Below, in pieces: positions 45,419 through 54,835 of a stretch of 64,000 nucleotides of DNA (position 1 is its first letter; the number at the start of each line of letters is the position of its first letter). Origin of the DNA: Caldinitratiruptor microaerophilus (GTDB lineage Bacteria > Bacillota > Sulfobacillia > Symbiobacteriales > ZC4RG38). The stretch lies in contig NZ_AP025628.1 in the NCBI RefSeq assembly GCF_025999835.1, forward strand, positions 3,472,001-3,536,000. The letters are read 5' to 3'. A model generated the notes under the pieces. The model did not search any database. It was not told the origin of the DNA and was given only the letters and a program-made list of their open reading frames with translations. The position numbers and the translations under genes are program-made.

Positions 45419-45801
45419 GCAGGACACCACCGGCTTCTCATGCTGACATGGGGGGCCAAGGTTGTCCATCCGGCTGCGCACCGGGTGCTGCCCGGGGTGG
45501 GGGCCAGCGCTCGCGGAGCAGGTTCGGCCGCGAGCCGGCGGCCGGTCATAAGCCTTCATTAATCTGGCGATCGGACTGTTCGGGAAGACATCGATTCACT
45601 TCGCTCGCCGCTGCCGTTTCCCTGCCCGCTCTGCGACTGGCCCGGTCGGTCCGCCCGGGCTGGTGTCAGTCGGGCTGGCCATCGCAGGTGCCGCCGGCAC
45701 GGTCAGGCGGATTTGCCTCGAACCGGGGCTTGCAAACTTCAGGGGTGCCGTGCTATCATTCGATGTGCTGAAGCGCCCGGACGGGCGCAGCTAGTTCGGT
45801 T
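45419..45801. other. Intergenic region between feoA and the tRNA cluster
   Basis: 383 bases without a convincing gene on either strand. It must contain the leftward feo promoter and the rightward tRNA promoter. ATTAATCTGGCG near 45559-45570 and GCTATCATTC near 45748-45757 are the most AT-rich, promoter-like spots. Confidence 0.4.
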
Positions 45802-45877
45802 GGGGCTATAGCTCAGTTGGGAGAGCGCCAGAATCGCACTCTGGAGGTCAGGGGTTCGAATCCCCTTAGCTCCACCA
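45802..45877 (+). tRNA. tRNA-Ala (anticodon CGC)
   Basis: Acceptor GGGGCTA/TAGCTCC with one G-U pair, encoded ACCA. Anticodon stem CCAGA/TCTGG, loop ATCGCAC, anticodon CGC. T loop GGTTCGAATCC. First of eight tRNAs in one direction. Confidence 0.95.
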
Positions 45878-46004
45878 GCGGACGGGGGTGAGCCCGGGAG
45901 GCGCTGGACCCGTCGCCGAAGATGCACGGGGGTCCGGCGCCAGGGCTCACGGACCGGCAGGCCGGCCGGCGGTCCTGTGGACGGGACGCCGGCGACATCG
46001 GAGC

Positions 46005-46081
46005 GGAGGCGTGGTGTAGAGGCCTAACATACCGGCCTGTCACGCCGGAGACCGCGGGTTCGAATCCCGTCGCCTCCGCCA
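46005..46081 (+). tRNA. tRNA-Asp (anticodon GTC)
   Basis: Acceptor GGAGGCG/CGCCTCC followed by GCCA. Anticodon stem CCGGC/GCCGG, loop CTGTCAC, anticodon GTC. T loop GGTTCGAATCC. Confidence 0.95.
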
Positions 46082-46084
46082 ATT

Positions 46085-46158
46085 TGGGGATTGGGGTAAC
46101 GGTAGCCCGCCTGACTCTGGATCAGGTAGTCCTGGTTCGAATCCAGGATCCCCAGCCA
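46085..46158 (+). tRNA. tRNA-Gln (anticodon CTG)
   Basis: Acceptor TGGGGAT/ATCCCCA with GCCA end. Anticodon stem CCTGA/TCAGG, loop CTCTGGA, anticodon CTG. Starts 3 bases after tRNA-Asp. Confidence 0.95.
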
Positions 46159-46163
46159 GGTGG

Positions 46164-46239
46164 GGCCCCATCGTCTAGAGGCCTAGGACACCGCCCTCTC
46201 AAGGCGGAAACCCGGGTTCGAATCCCGGTGGGGTCACCA
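46164..46239 (+). tRNA. tRNA-Glu (anticodon CTC)
   Basis: Acceptor GGCCCCA/TGGGGTC with ACCA. Anticodon stem CCGCC/GGCGG, loop CTCTCAA, anticodon CTC. Confidence 0.95.
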
Positions 46240-46245
46240 ACGCGT

Positions 46246-46332
46246 GCGGATGTGGCGGAACTGGCAGACGCGCTAGATTCAGGGTCTAGTGGCCGCAAGG
46301 TCGTGGGGGTTCAAATCCCTCCATCCGCACCA
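46246..46332 (+). tRNA. tRNA-Leu (anticodon CAG)
   Basis: Acceptor GCGGATG/CATCCGC with ACCA. Class II tRNA with a long variable arm (TGGCCGCAAGGTCGT). Anticodon stem CTAGA/TCTAG, loop TTCAGGG, anticodon CAG. Confidence 0.95.
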
Positions 46333-46362
46333 CGAGGCGGACAGAAGACGTCCGCCCTACAC

Positions 46363-46438
<76 letters not shown>

Positions 46439-46447
46439 GGTTCGGTT

Positions 46448-46524
<77 letters not shown>

Positions 46525-46586
46525 GACAACCGATCCGGCTGCCGACCGGCCGGCCGTGCCGTATCGGCCGGCCGTGTCGGTGCCAG

Positions 46587-46663
46587 CGGGGCGTGGCGCA
46601 GCTTGGTAGCGCGCTTGGTTCGGGACCAAGAGGTCGCTGGTTCAAATCCAGTCGCCCCGACCA
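46587..46663 (+). tRNA. tRNA-Pro (anticodon CGG)
   Basis: Acceptor CGGGGCG/CGCCCCG with ACCA. Anticodon stem CTTGG/CCAAG, loop TTCGGGA, anticodon CGG. Last of the cluster; a terminator follows 51 bases later. Confidence 0.95.
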
Positions 46664-46713
46664 ACGAAGGCCGCTTGCAGGGCTGGACCGGGCAAGCGGA
46701 CCACAAAGTTCAA

Positions 46714-46742
46714 GGGCGCCGGTGCTGCCCGCACCGGCGCCC
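46714..46742 (+). terminator. Terminator of the tRNA cluster
   Basis: GGGCGCCGGTGC (46714-46725) and GCACCGGCGCCC (46731-46742) form a 12-bp stem with a 5-base loop, then ACGACTTTT. A second small hairpin CCACGA-CTTT-TCGTGG (46741-46756) overlaps its end. The DNA from 46757 to 47059 shows no gene. Confidence 0.8.
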
Positions 46743-47059
46743 ACGACTTTTCGTGGATTGGACCATCGAGGTCGGCTGTGTGATCGATGGAGGCAGTCAG
46801 GAGCGAGTCCGTGCGCCTGGCTGCCTTTCTCTTGTCGTGCTGCCGACCGTGGCCGGGGCGGCGCCATACCCACCTGTCGCGGCGCACTCCTCCGGGTGAA
46901 CTGCGCCGGCGACGCAGGCAGGTGTTTCCAGCTACGAGCGGGGGCGATGCCACGGTGGCCCCCGGCGAGTTCCTCGCCCGCCTCGGCCCGTCCGGCATGT
47001 GTCACGAATTGGTGCGGTGGCGGCCCGGTGTGACAGGATTGTTAACGAAACCTAACAGA

Positions 47060-47087
47060 TAATCTTGCCATCCGCATGGTAAGATTA
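47060..47087. repeat. 28-base AT-rich palindrome upstream of the CodY-like gene
   Basis: TAATCTTGCCAT (47060-47071) and ATGGTAAGATTA (47076-47087) pair along 12 positions, with one G-T wobble, around CCGC. It stands out in GC-rich DNA and lies 21 bases before the -35 element of the next promoter. An operator, possibly for the neighbouring HTH protein, is the likeliest role. Confidence 0.6.
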
Positions 47088-47107
47088 CATGCTGCTGACA
47101 CAAACAA

Positions 47108-47136
47108 TTGACCAGTGCCAGTCGATACGTTACGAT
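47108..47136 (+). promoter_or_regulatory. Probable sigma-A promoter of the CodY-like gene
   Basis: TTGACC (47108-47113), 17 bases, TACGAT (47131-47136). This leaves an untranslated leader of about 105 bases before the GTG at 47251. Confidence 0.5.
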
Positions 47137-47250
47137 ACGGCTACCAAGACGGTGGCCATCCGGCACGAGCACAGGCGAACAGGCCGGTGCGACCGGCGGA
47201 ACGGGAAGACCTCCTCATCGGTACGCCGGGTAGAAGGGAGGATGGATCAA

Positions 47251-47559
47251 GTGCGTTACCCGATGGCAGTAATGAACGAAAAGGTTAAGAACGTCTTATC
47301 GGTGCTTACCTTTTCCGAGGAAGAGGTGCTCCACAAGGTCATCGAGGCCTTGTCTGAGACCCGCGCGACGGTCGTCACTTCCTCTCGGCTGACCGATAAC
47401 GGCAGGATCACTCGAAGCGTCGTACTCAGCCTGTTCCGCCTCCTGGCGGCCGCCGGCATCATCCGGTTCCGGTCCGCGGGGGCGAAGGGGACCCGGGTCG
47501 GCGTCGTCGACACCGAGGCGTGGCAGAGCCTCCGCGAAGCCCTGGCGCGCCGGCGCTGA
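47251..47559 (+). CDS. CodY-like winged-helix protein lacking the GAF domain
   Basis: 102 residues from GTG 47251, 9 bases after AAGGGAGG; ATG 47242 is too close to that site. The segment ATVVTSSRLTDNGRITRSVV followed by LFRLLAAAGIIRFRSAGAKGTRV closely matches the DNA-binding end of CodY ([20 protein letters not shown]...RSLGMKGTY). The effector-binding GAF domain of CodY is absent and replaced by a short helical part. It may be a small repressor of related DNA specificity. It precedes threonine synthase by about 110 bases. Confidence 0.75.
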   Translation: MRYPMAVMNEKVKNVLSVLTFSEEEVLHKVIEALSETRATVVTSSRLTDNGRITRSVVLSLFRLLAAAGIIRFRSAGAKGTRVGVVDTEAWQSLREALARRR

Positions 47560-47671
47560 CGCCTCCGCATTGCCTCGCGAGCCGACCCGGGTCCGGTGCG
47601 CCACGGCAGGAACCCGTGCTACCCGGGAGGAACCACGTGGAGGGAGTGATCTGCGGGCGGAGGTGCAAGAG

Positions 47672-48901
47672 TTGGAATCGTACGTGACGGGTCTGCGGTG
47701 CGCCGGCTGTGGGCACGGGCTCCCGGTGCAGTACGCCCTGAGCTGCCCCCGGTGTGGCGGGCTGCTCGAGCTGGAGTACGACCTGGAGCGGATGGCCGGA
47801 CTCCCGCGGGACCGTCTGAGCGGTCCCGGCATCTGGCGGTACGCGTTCGCCTTGCCTGTCCGGGACCCCGCACACCGGGTGAGCCTGGGCGAGGGGAACA
47901 CGCCCCTGTACGACTGCCCGCGGCTGGCAGAGGCCATCGGTGTGAGAAAGCTGTGGCTGAAGTTCGAGGGGACGAATCCGACCGGAACGGTGAAGGATCG
48001 GACGTCGGCCACCGCGGTCTCGGCGGCGCGGGAGTTCGGGTACAAGGCCATCGGCGTCGTCAGCACCGGGAACGCCGGCTCCTCCCTGGCCACCTACGGC
48101 ACCCGGGCCGGACTCCGGACCTTCATCTTCTGCTATGAGCGGGGCAGCCAGCCGAAGCTGAACCACATGGCGGCCTGCGCCTCCGACCTGGTCTTCTACC
48201 GGGGCGTCTACGACGACATGATCGGCGTGTTCGACCGCCTGGTCGACGAGGGGCTGGTCTTCGACGGCGGTGCCTCCCGCAACCCGTTCAAGCATGAGGG
48301 AAAGAAGACCATCGCCTACGAGGTGGCGGAGCAGCTCGGCTGGGCGGTACCCGACTTCTTCGTGGCCCCTGTCGGGGTGGGGGAGACGTTCATCGCCAGC
48401 TACCGGGGCTTCCGGGAGCTGGCGGCGATGGGTTGGACGGCGGGCGTGCCACGCATGGTCGCGGCGCAGTCGGCCGTGGCCAACCCCATCGTGCGGGCGT
48501 GGCGCGAGGGCGGCGACCTGGTGCCGCAGCGGATCGGGTACACGGTGGCCGAAGGCGTCGCCGTGGGGAACCCGGATGCGAAGGGTCGCTACGTCCTCGA
48601 CATCCTCCGGCGGGAAGGCGGGCTCGCAGGGGATGCCGCCGACGCCGACATCGTCGCCGCACAGAAGCTCGTCGCCCGCACGGAGGGCATCTGGGCCGGG
48701 CCCACCGGGGTCGTCACGGTCGCCGTCCTGCGGAACCTCGTCCGGGCGGGTCAGGTGCCGTCGGCCGCCCGGGTTGTTTGCATGGTCACGGAGACGGGGC
48801 TCAAGGGGGAGTACCCACCCATCCACCCGGAGGGGATCGTGCCAGACTATGAAGCGGTGAAGAAACTGGTGATGGCACGGTTAGGCGGGTTCCCCGCGTG
48901 A
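47672..48901 (+). CDS. thrC: Threonine synthase
   Basis: 409 residues from TTG 47672, which has GGAGGTG 6 bases upstream; the frame is open back to 47570. N-terminal zinc-ribbon-like part (LRCAGCGHGL, LSCPRCGGLLELEY), then a PLP fold: SLGEGNTPLYDCPRL, FEGTNPTGTVKDRTSATAVS containing the PLP lysine, STGNAGSSLATYGTRAG for phosphate binding, and VGVGETFIASYRGF. Converts O-phosphohomoserine to threonine. A hairpin terminator follows. Confidence 0.9.
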   Translation: MESYVTGLRCAGCGHGLPVQYALSCPRCGGLLELEYDLERMAGLPRDRLSGPGIWRYAFALPVRDPAHRVSLGEGNTPLYDCPRLAEAIGVRKLWLKFEGTNPTGTVKDRTSATAVSAAREFGYKAIGVVSTGNAGSSLATYGTRAGLRTFIFCYERGSQPKLNHMAACASDLVFYRGVYDDMIGVFDRLVDEGLVFDGGASRNPFKHEGKKTIAYEVAEQLGWAVPDFFVAPVGVGETFIASYRGFRELAAMGWTAGVPRMVAAQSAVANPIVRAWREGGDLVPQRIGYTVAEGVAVGNPDAKGRYVLDILRREGGLAGDAADADIVAAQKLVARTEGIWAGPTGVVTVAVLRNLVRAGQVPSAARVVCMVTETGLKGEYPPIHPEGIVPDYEAVKKLVMARLGGFPA

Positions 48902-48919
48902 GGACCCGTGGGAGCAGTG

Positions 48920-48945
48920 AACCCGGGCCGGGAGCGGCCCGGGTT
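48920..48945 (+). terminator. Terminator after threonine synthase
   Basis: AACCCGGGCC and GGCCCGGGTT form a 10-bp stem with a 6-base loop, followed by CTTG. Confidence 0.7.
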
Positions 48946-48977
48946 CTTGCGCCACGGTGTAAGCAATCCTCACTGTC

Positions 48978-49019
48978 TTGAAGGGATTGCGCGACCGGGC
49001 ATAGTATGTAGAGCTATGC
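48978..49019 (+). promoter_or_regulatory. Promoter with overlapping palindrome upstream of the IclR gene
   Basis: TTGAAG (48978-48983), 18 bases, TAGTAT (49002-49007). The inverted repeat GCATAG (48999-49004)...CTATGC (49014-49019) covers the -10 box, a good position for repression by the IclR protein encoded next. Function inferred. Confidence 0.5.
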
Positions 49020-49096
49020 GCGCATTGTAAACCGCCTTTCCACATCGTGGACCAGCGAGAGGGGGGAGATGAATCCGTTCTCGAGGCGCAGGCGCC

Positions 49097-49852
49097 GTGG
49101 AGAAGGCCCTGGCCCTTCTATCCCTCTTCGAGTCCCACCCGGAGCTGAGCCTGACGGAGGTGAGCAACCTCAGCGGTCTGCCCAAGGCGACCGCCCATCG
49201 CCTGCTCCGGGCCCTGGAGCGGGCGGGCTTGGTCCAGCAGCGGGCAGATCGGCGTTATCGCCTGGGGCTCCGTCTCCTGCGGCTGGCGAGCACCGTCGCC
49301 GAGCGTCTGGAGGTGCGTGAGGTGGCGCTGCCCCACATGCGCTGGCTCCGGGACCGGACCGGCCAGTCGGTGCAGCTGGTGGTGGTCGACGGGTACGAAG
49401 GGGTCTACGTGGAGCGAGTCGAAGGGACTGCCCCTGTCCGCCTGTACATCGCTCTCGGCCGCCGAGGACCCCTTTACGCCGGGGCGTCCACACGGCTGCT
49501 CCTCGCCTACCTGTCGCCCGAGCAGCAGGAGGCCATCTTGGCCCGCAATCCGCCGCAGCGCCATACCCCGAACACGATCACGGACCTCGGGCGCCTGCGT
49601 GAGGTATTGCGGGAGACCCGGGAGAAGGGCTGGACGATCAGCTACGGGGAGCTGCAGGAGGGCAGCGCCGAGATGGCAGCGCCGATCTGGAACCACCGGG
49701 GCGAGGTGGTGGCGGCACTCTCGATCGCGGGGGCCGATTCCCAGTACACGCCAGCCCATCTCGAGCAGTACCTGCCTCTCCTCCGGCAGGCTTCCCTGGC
49801 GATCTCGAGGGAACTGGGCTACCACCCGGCGCTGCAGGAAGCGAATGGATGA
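49097..49852 (+). CDS. IclR-family transcription regulator
   Basis: 251 residues from GTG 49097; a TGA at 49070-49072 closes the frame upstream. Winged helix EKALALLSLFESHPELSLTEV, LPKATAHRLLRALERAGLV at residues 1-60, then the effector-binding domain (QLVVVDGYEGVYVERVEG, GASTRLLLAYLSPEQQEAIL, GELQEGSAEMAAPIW). The start lacks a good ribosome-binding site. First gene of the 5-oxoproline/transport cluster, so it probably controls it. Confidence 0.9.
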   Translation: MEKALALLSLFESHPELSLTEVSNLSGLPKATAHRLLRALERAGLVQQRADRRYRLGLRLLRLASTVAERLEVREVALPHMRWLRDRTGQSVQLVVVDGYEGVYVERVEGTAPVRLYIALGRRGPLYAGASTRLLLAYLSPEQQEAILARNPPQRHTPNTITDLGRLREVLRETREKGWTISYGELQEGSAEMAAPIWNHRGEVVAALSIAGADSQYTPAHLEQYLPLLRQASLAISRELGYHPALQEANG

Positions 49853-49903
49853 TCCGGCCGTACGGTGCCGGGCCGGCGGTATCGAGGTGAGGGGGAACGG
49901 CGG

Positions 49904-50680
49904 TTGGACCGACCGGTGGACATCAACTGCGACATGGGGGAGAGCTTCGGCCCCTGGAAGATGGGCCGGGACGCCGAGATCATGCCGTTCATCACCGCCG
50001 CGAACATCGCGTGCGGGTTTCACGCCGGAGACCCCCTGGTCATGGCGCAGACGATCACTCTGGCACAGCGTCACGGCGTCGCCGTGGGGGCGCACCCGGG
50101 CTACCGGGACCTGCATGGGTTCGGGCGCCGGCCCATGGACTGCTCGGAAGAGGAGGTCTACGGGGACGTCCTGTACCAGCTGGGGGCCATCGACGCGTTC
50201 TGCCGGGCGCAGGGGGTGCGGCTGCGCCACGTGAAGCCCCACGGCGCGCTGTACAACGTGGCGGCGCGAGACGAGCGCACCGCCCGGGGCATCGTCCGGG
50301 CCATCCGAGCCTTCGATCCGGATCTCATCCTTTACGCCTTGCCCGGCGGCCAGCTGGCCCGGGAAGGGGAGAAGTCCGGGCTCCGGGTGGCCTACGAGGT
50401 CTTTGCCGATCGGAACTACAACCCGGACGGTACGCTGGTGAGCCGGCGCCTGGGCGACGCCTTCGTGCACGACCCGGAGCAGGCGGCCGAGCGGGTCCTC
50501 CGCATGGTGACGGAGGGCAAGGTCCGGGCGGTGGACGGCAGCGACGTGCCGGTCCGCGCGGACACGGTGTGCATCCACGGTGACGGTCCCATGGCCGTGG
50601 AGATCGCGCGGGCCGTGAGGCAGCGGCTGGAGGCGGCGGGGTTGACCGTGGCGCCACTGGGGGGTGGAGCCGGTGTCTGA
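49904..50680 (+). CDS. pxpA: 5-oxoprolinase subunit A (LamB/YcsF family)
   Basis: 258 residues from TTG 49904 ([16 protein letters not shown]), with GAGGGGG about 9 bases upstream. Family signatures [53 protein letters not shown] and CIHGDGP are complete. With PxpB and PxpC it opens the 5-oxoproline ring using ATP. The partner subunits are encoded as one fused protein at 56275, after the transporter genes. Confidence 0.95.
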   Translation: MDRPVDINCDMGESFGPWKMGRDAEIMPFITAANIACGFHAGDPLVMAQTITLAQRHGVAVGAHPGYRDLHGFGRRPMDCSEEEVYGDVLYQLGAIDAFCRAQGVRLRHVKPHGALYNVAARDERTARGIVRAIRAFDPDLILYALPGGQLAREGEKSGLRVAYEVFADRNYNPDGTLVSRRLGDAFVHDPEQAAERVLRMVTEGKVRAVDGSDVPVRADTVCIHGDGPMAVEIARAVRQRLEAAGLTVAPLGGGAGV

Positions 50681-51479
50681 GGCGGGGTTGCGTGAACCCG
50701 ACTTCAAGACTCCAGCCGCTGTCCGGCAGGCGTGCCGGGAGGGGCGCTGGGACAAGCCCACGGCAGGTCTTGCTCCGGGATACGCCCAGGCGAACCTCGT
50801 GGTGCTCCCGAGGGAGGATGCCTTCGACTTCCTGCGCTTCTGCCAGCGCAACCCCAAGCCCACGCCGCTCCTGGAGGTGCTCGATCCTGGTGACCCGCAG
50901 CCCAGGCTCGTGGCCCCGGGGGCCGACCTGCGCACGGACCTGCCGCGCTACCGGGTCTACCGGCGGGGGGAACTGGTGGAGGAACGGACGGACATCCGCG
51001 ACCTGTGGCACGACGGCCTCGTGGCATTTCTCATCGGCTGCAGCTTCACCTTCGAGCAGGCCCTCCTGTCGGCCGGTGTGCCCGTACGCCATCTGGAGTG
51101 TGGCTGCAACGTCCCGATGTACCGCACCAACATCCCCACCGTGCCGGCGGGGAAGTTCCACGGGCCGCTGGTGGTGACCATGCGGCCGATCCCGGGGCAC
51201 CTGGTGGCGAAGGCGGTGCTGGTGACAGCGCGAGTCCCGGCAGTCCACGGGGCCCCGGTGCACATCGGGGACCCGGAGGCGATCGGCATCCGAGACCTGC
51301 AGAAGCCGGACTGGGGCGACCCGGTGCCGGTCCGCCCGGGCGAGGTGCCCGTGTTCTGGGCCTGCGGGGTCACGCCCCAGGCCGTGGCCATGGAGAGCCG
51401 GCCGGACCTCATGATCACGCACGCCCCCGGCCACATGTTCGTGACGGACCTGCGCGACCAGGATCTCCTGCAGATGTGA
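50673..51479 (+). CDS. DUF1445/YcsI-family putative hydro-lyase
   Basis: 268 residues from GTG 50673, overlapping the pxpA stop. Signatures [58 protein letters not shown] and [12 protein letters not shown] mark the family, related to D-glutamate cyclase. Such genes often stand beside pxpABC; conversion between 5-oxoproline and glutamate-type compounds would fit. Substrate not proven. Confidence 0.9.
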   Translation: MSEAGLREPDFKTPAAVRQACREGRWDKPTAGLAPGYAQANLVVLPREDAFDFLRFCQRNPKPTPLLEVLDPGDPQPRLVAPGADLRTDLPRYRVYRRGELVEERTDIRDLWHDGLVAFLIGCSFTFEQALLSAGVPVRHLECGCNVPMYRTNIPTVPAGKFHGPLVVTMRPIPGHLVAKAVLVTARVPAVHGAPVHIGDPEAIGIRDLQKPDWGDPVPVRPGEVPVFWACGVTPQAVAMESRPDLMITHAPGHMFVTDLRDQDLLQM

Positions 51480-51532
51480 CGAGACACCCGCGGTTACCAG
51501 CCTGTACCAATTCCATGCGAGGGGGTACCCAC

Positions 51533-52879
51533 ATGCAGCGGAAGGCCCGCACCACGGCTGTCTCCCTTCTCGCCGCCGCGGCGATGCTCGTGCTCGCCGC
51601 CTGCGGCAAGGGGCCGGCGCCCGCACCCGGCGCGCAGGGCGGCAGCACCCCGGCTCAGCCGTCCCAGCAGGCAGGAGGGGCGGCGGCCGAGGTCAAGGAG
51701 GTGCGCATCGGGGCCATCTACCCGGTGACCGGCACCTCGGCGGTGGCCGGCACGGACCTGTCCAACGGCGTCAAGCTGGCGGCGGAGATCATCAACGGCG
51801 AGTTCCCCGACCTCAACCTGCCGCTGGCGAAGACGAAGGGCCTCCCCGGTCTTGGCGGGGCGCAGGTGAAGGTGATCTTCGCCGACCACCAGGCCGACCC
51901 GAACAAGGGAAAGGCCGAGGCTGAGCGGCTCGTGACCCAGGAGAAGGTGGCCGCCCTCTTCGGCGCCTACAACAGCTCGGTCACCGGGGCGATCGCGCCC
52001 GTGGCGGAGCGCTACCAGATCCCGTTCCTCAACGCGGAGTCGTCCTCGCCTACCCTGACCGAGCTCGGCTTCAAGTGGTTCTTCCGGACCACGCCCCACG
52101 ACGGGATCTTCGCCGAGAACTTCTTCCAGTTCCTCGAGGACCTGAAGAAGCAGGGCAAGCTGCAGAACCCGACGATCGCCCTGGTCAACGAGAACGGCCT
52201 CTTCGGCCAGGACGCCACCAAGCAGGAGAAGAAGTACGCCGAGCAGTACGGTTACCAGATCGTCGAGGAGATCGCCTACTCGGCCAAGGCGACGAACGTC
52301 ACCGCGGAGGTGCAGCGCCTCAAGGCGAAGCAGCCCGACGTCATCTTCCACGCCTCGTACGGTCCGGACGCGATCCTTTACATGAAGACTTATAAGGAGT
52401 TCGACCTGGCGCCGAAGATCATCCTGGCCCAGGACGCCGGCTTCGTGGACTCGCAGTTCCTCAAGAACCTCGGGAAGGACGGGGAGTACGTCTTCAGCCG
52501 GGAGGTCTGGTCCCTCGACCTGGCCAAGAACAACCCCCAGATCGCCAAGGTCAACGACATGTACAAGGAACGGTTCGGCACGGACATGAACGGCAACTCG
52601 GCCCGGGCGTTCACCGGCCTGCTGGTGCTGGCCGACGCCATCAACCGCGCCGGGTCCACCGAGCCGGAGAAGATCCGCCAGGCCCTGCAGGAGACCCGCA
52701 TCGGTCCGGAGCAGCTGATCATGCCCTGGAAGGGCGTCCAGTTCGACGAGAAGGGCCAGAACACCCTGGGCACCGGGATCATCGTCCAGGTGCAGAACCA
52801 GAAGTACGTGACCGTGTGGCCCTTCGACCTCGCCTCGGCCGAGCCCATCGTGCCGATGCCCGCCTGGAGCCAGCGTTAA
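51533..52879 (+). CDS. Branched-chain-amino-acid-type ABC transporter substrate-binding lipoprotein
   Basis: 448 residues from ATG 51533, with GAGGGGG 7 bases upstream. Signal peptide with lipobox LAAC at about 21-24, a Pro/Gln/Gly linker, then a Peripla_BP_6 domain (IGAIYPVTGTSAVAGTDLSNG, VIFADHQADPNKGKAEAERL, AAYNSSVTGAI-type GAYNSSVTGAIAPVAE, EIAYSAKATNVTAEVQRLKA). The ligand in this family may be an amino acid, amide or urea. Context between pxpA and pxpBC suggests a cyclic amide such as 5-oxoproline. Confidence 0.93.
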   Translation: MQRKARTTAVSLLAAAAMLVLAACGKGPAPAPGAQGGSTPAQPSQQAGGAAAEVKEVRIGAIYPVTGTSAVAGTDLSNGVKLAAEIINGEFPDLNLPLAKTKGLPGLGGAQVKVIFADHQADPNKGKAEAERLVTQEKVAALFGAYNSSVTGAIAPVAERYQIPFLNAESSSPTLTELGFKWFFRTTPHDGIFAENFFQFLEDLKKQGKLQNPTIALVNENGLFGQDATKQEKKYAEQYGYQIVEEIAYSAKATNVTAEVQRLKAKQPDVIFHASYGPDAILYMKTYKEFDLAPKIILAQDAGFVDSQFLKNLGKDGEYVFSREVWSLDLAKNNPQIAKVNDMYKERFGTDMNGNSARAFTGLLVLADAINRAGSTEPEKIRQALQETRIGPEQLIMPWKGVQFDEKGQNTLGTGIIVQVQNQKYVTVWPFDLASAEPIVPMPAWSQR

Positions 52880-52968
52880 CCCCGGCGGGATCCCGGGTCT
52901 GACCGGCACCGGGGCACCACGTGTCCCCGGTGCCGGGAGGACCTGAGCCAGCGCGAGGAGGTGCGCCG

Positions 52969-53835
52969 TTGACCGCGGCGGTCCTGGCCCAGTCCATCGT
53001 CTCGGGCCTCCTGTGGGGGGCGGTGTTCGCCCTCATCGCCCTCGGTCTATCGCTGATCTTCGGCGTGGTCGACATCGTGAACTTCGCGCACGGCGAGTTC
53101 CTGATGGTCGCCATGTACCTGGCGTGGGTCTTGAACGCGTTCTGGGGCTGGGACCCGCTCCTGACCCTGCCGCTCGGGGCTGCCGCGCTCTTCGGCCTCG
53201 GCGTCCTGACATACCGGCTACTCATCCGCCGGGTGCTGGACGCGCCGATGCTCGCCCAGATCATCGTCACGTTCGGGCTCATGGTGTTCCTGCGCAGCCT
53301 GGCCCACCTGATCTTCCGGGCGGACTACCGCAGCGTCCAGGACCCGCTCGTTCAAGGGACCTTCACGCTCTTCGGCGTGCACGTGACGTGGCCGCAGGCG
53401 GTTGCCGGACTGGGTGCCCTGATCATCACCGGCCTCCTTTACTGGTTCCTCTACCGCACCGAAACCGGCTGGGCGCTGCAGGCGGTGGCCCAGAACAAGC
53501 AGGCGGCCGCCTTGATGGGGATCGACCCGGACCGGTTCTATTCGCTGGCGTGGGGGATCGGCTCCGCCAGCGTGGGGATCGCGGGTATCCTCCTGTCGAA
53601 CTTCTACTACATCCACCCGGAGGTCGGGGCGATCTTCGGGACCCTGGCCTACGTCACCGTGGCGCTCGGGGGCTTCGGCTCGGTGCCCGGGGCGCTGGTG
53701 GCCGGCATCCTCATCGGTCTGGCCGAGTCTCTGGCGGGCGTGTTCATCGATCCGAAGCTCAAGTACGCCGTGGTCTTCTCGCTCTACCTCGTCGTCGTCT
53801 TCGTACGCCCGCGGGGTCTCATGGGCAGGGTCTGA
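52969..53835 (+). CDS. livH: ABC transporter permease, LivH type
   Basis: 288 residues from TTG 52969, after GAGGAGGTG. About eight membrane helices, with ALIALGLSLIFGVVDIVNFAHG near the start and QAVAQNKQAAALMGIDPDRF as the ABC-coupling loop, and VALGGFGSVPGALVAGILIG near the end. One of two permeases of the transporter. LivM follows within 20 bases. Confidence 0.93.
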   Translation: MTAAVLAQSIVSGLLWGAVFALIALGLSLIFGVVDIVNFAHGEFLMVAMYLAWVLNAFWGWDPLLTLPLGAAALFGLGVLTYRLLIRRVLDAPMLAQIIVTFGLMVFLRSLAHLIFRADYRSVQDPLVQGTFTLFGVHVTWPQAVAGLGALIITGLLYWFLYRTETGWALQAVAQNKQAAALMGIDPDRFYSLAWGIGSASVGIAGILLSNFYYIHPEVGAIFGTLAYVTVALGGFGSVPGALVAGILIGLAESLAGVFIDPKLKYAVVFSLYLVVVFVRPRGLMGRV

Positions 53836-53854
53836 ACGCCGGGAAGGTGTGTGG

Positions 53855-54835
53855 ATGCGCTTGCGCAGGCATGGCTTTTTGGCAGTGGGGGTCCTGGTCA
53901 CGCTCGGCATCCCGCTGGTCGTTCGGGATCCCCACGCCCTCCACGTCCTGATCATGATCTTCCTGTACGCGTTCCTGGGCACGGGCTGGAACATCCTGGG
54001 CGGGTACGCCGGGCAGGTGTCGCTGGGCCACAGCGTGTACTTCGGGATCGGCGCCTACACGGCGACCCTTCTCATGATGAAGGCCGGCGTCAGCCCGCTG
54101 ATCGGGATGTTCGTCGGGGGGCTGCTGGCCGCGCTCGTCTCCCTGGTCGTCGGTTGGGGGTGCTTCCGCCTGGCCGGGCACTACTTCGCGATCGCGACCC
54201 TGGCGGTGGCGGAGATCGCTGTGGTGCTGGCGACCAACTGGGAGTACATCGGGGCCGCAGTCGGAGTCTACGTCCCCATTGACCGCGCCGGCAACTGGCT
54301 GAGGACGCTCCAGTTCACGACCAAGACAGGCTATTACTACGTGGCGCTGACCCTGCTGGCGCTGGGCATGTCGCTCGCTGCCTACATCGAGCGCAGCCGC
54401 CCCGGGTTCTACTTCCGGGCCATCAAGGCAGACCCGGAGTCGGCGCGGGCGCTCGGCGTCGACATCTTCCGGCAGAAGCTGTACGCCATGGCGCTCTCGG
54501 CGTTCTTGGTCGCCCTGGGCGGTGCCGTCTACGCCCAGTACGTCCTGTTCATCGACCCGGAGAGCGTGCTGGGCGCCGCCCTGTCCATCCAGATCGCACT
54601 GATTCCCGTTCTGGGTGGGGTCGGTTCGCTGTGGGGGCCTCTCATCGGGGCACTGGTGCTGGTTCCCCTCTCGGAGTACACGCGGCTCTACTTCGGCGGA
54701 ACAGGAAGCGGCCTGGACCTCGTGATCTACGGACTGCTCATCATGCTGGTCGCGACCTACCAGCCTGCAGGGCTCATGGGCCTGTTGGAGGCGCGAAGGG
54801 AAAGGAGCAAGCCGGGTGCCGCTCTTGGTCGTTGA
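53855..54835 (+). CDS. livM: ABC transporter permease, LivM type
   Basis: 326 residues from ATG 53855; GTG 53849 in frame is an alternative. Family blocks LGTGWNILGGYAGQVSLGHSV, LRAIKADPESARALGVDI-type coupling loop (FRAIKADPESARALGVDIF) and ALIPVLGGVGSLWGPLIGAL. It pairs with LivH. Its 3' end overlaps livG by 20 bases. Confidence 0.93.
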   Translation: MRLRRHGFLAVGVLVTLGIPLVVRDPHALHVLIMIFLYAFLGTGWNILGGYAGQVSLGHSVYFGIGAYTATLLMMKAGVSPLIGMFVGGLLAALVSLVVGWGCFRLAGHYFAIATLAVAEIAVVLATNWEYIGAAVGVYVPIDRAGNWLRTLQFTTKTGYYYVALTLLALGMSLAAYIERSRPGFYFRAIKADPESARALGVDIFRQKLYAMALSAFLVALGGAVYAQYVLFIDPESVLGAALSIQIALIPVLGGVGSLWGPLIGALVLVPLSEYTRLYFGGTGSGLDLVIYGLLIMLVATYQPAGLMGLLEARRERSKPGAALGR

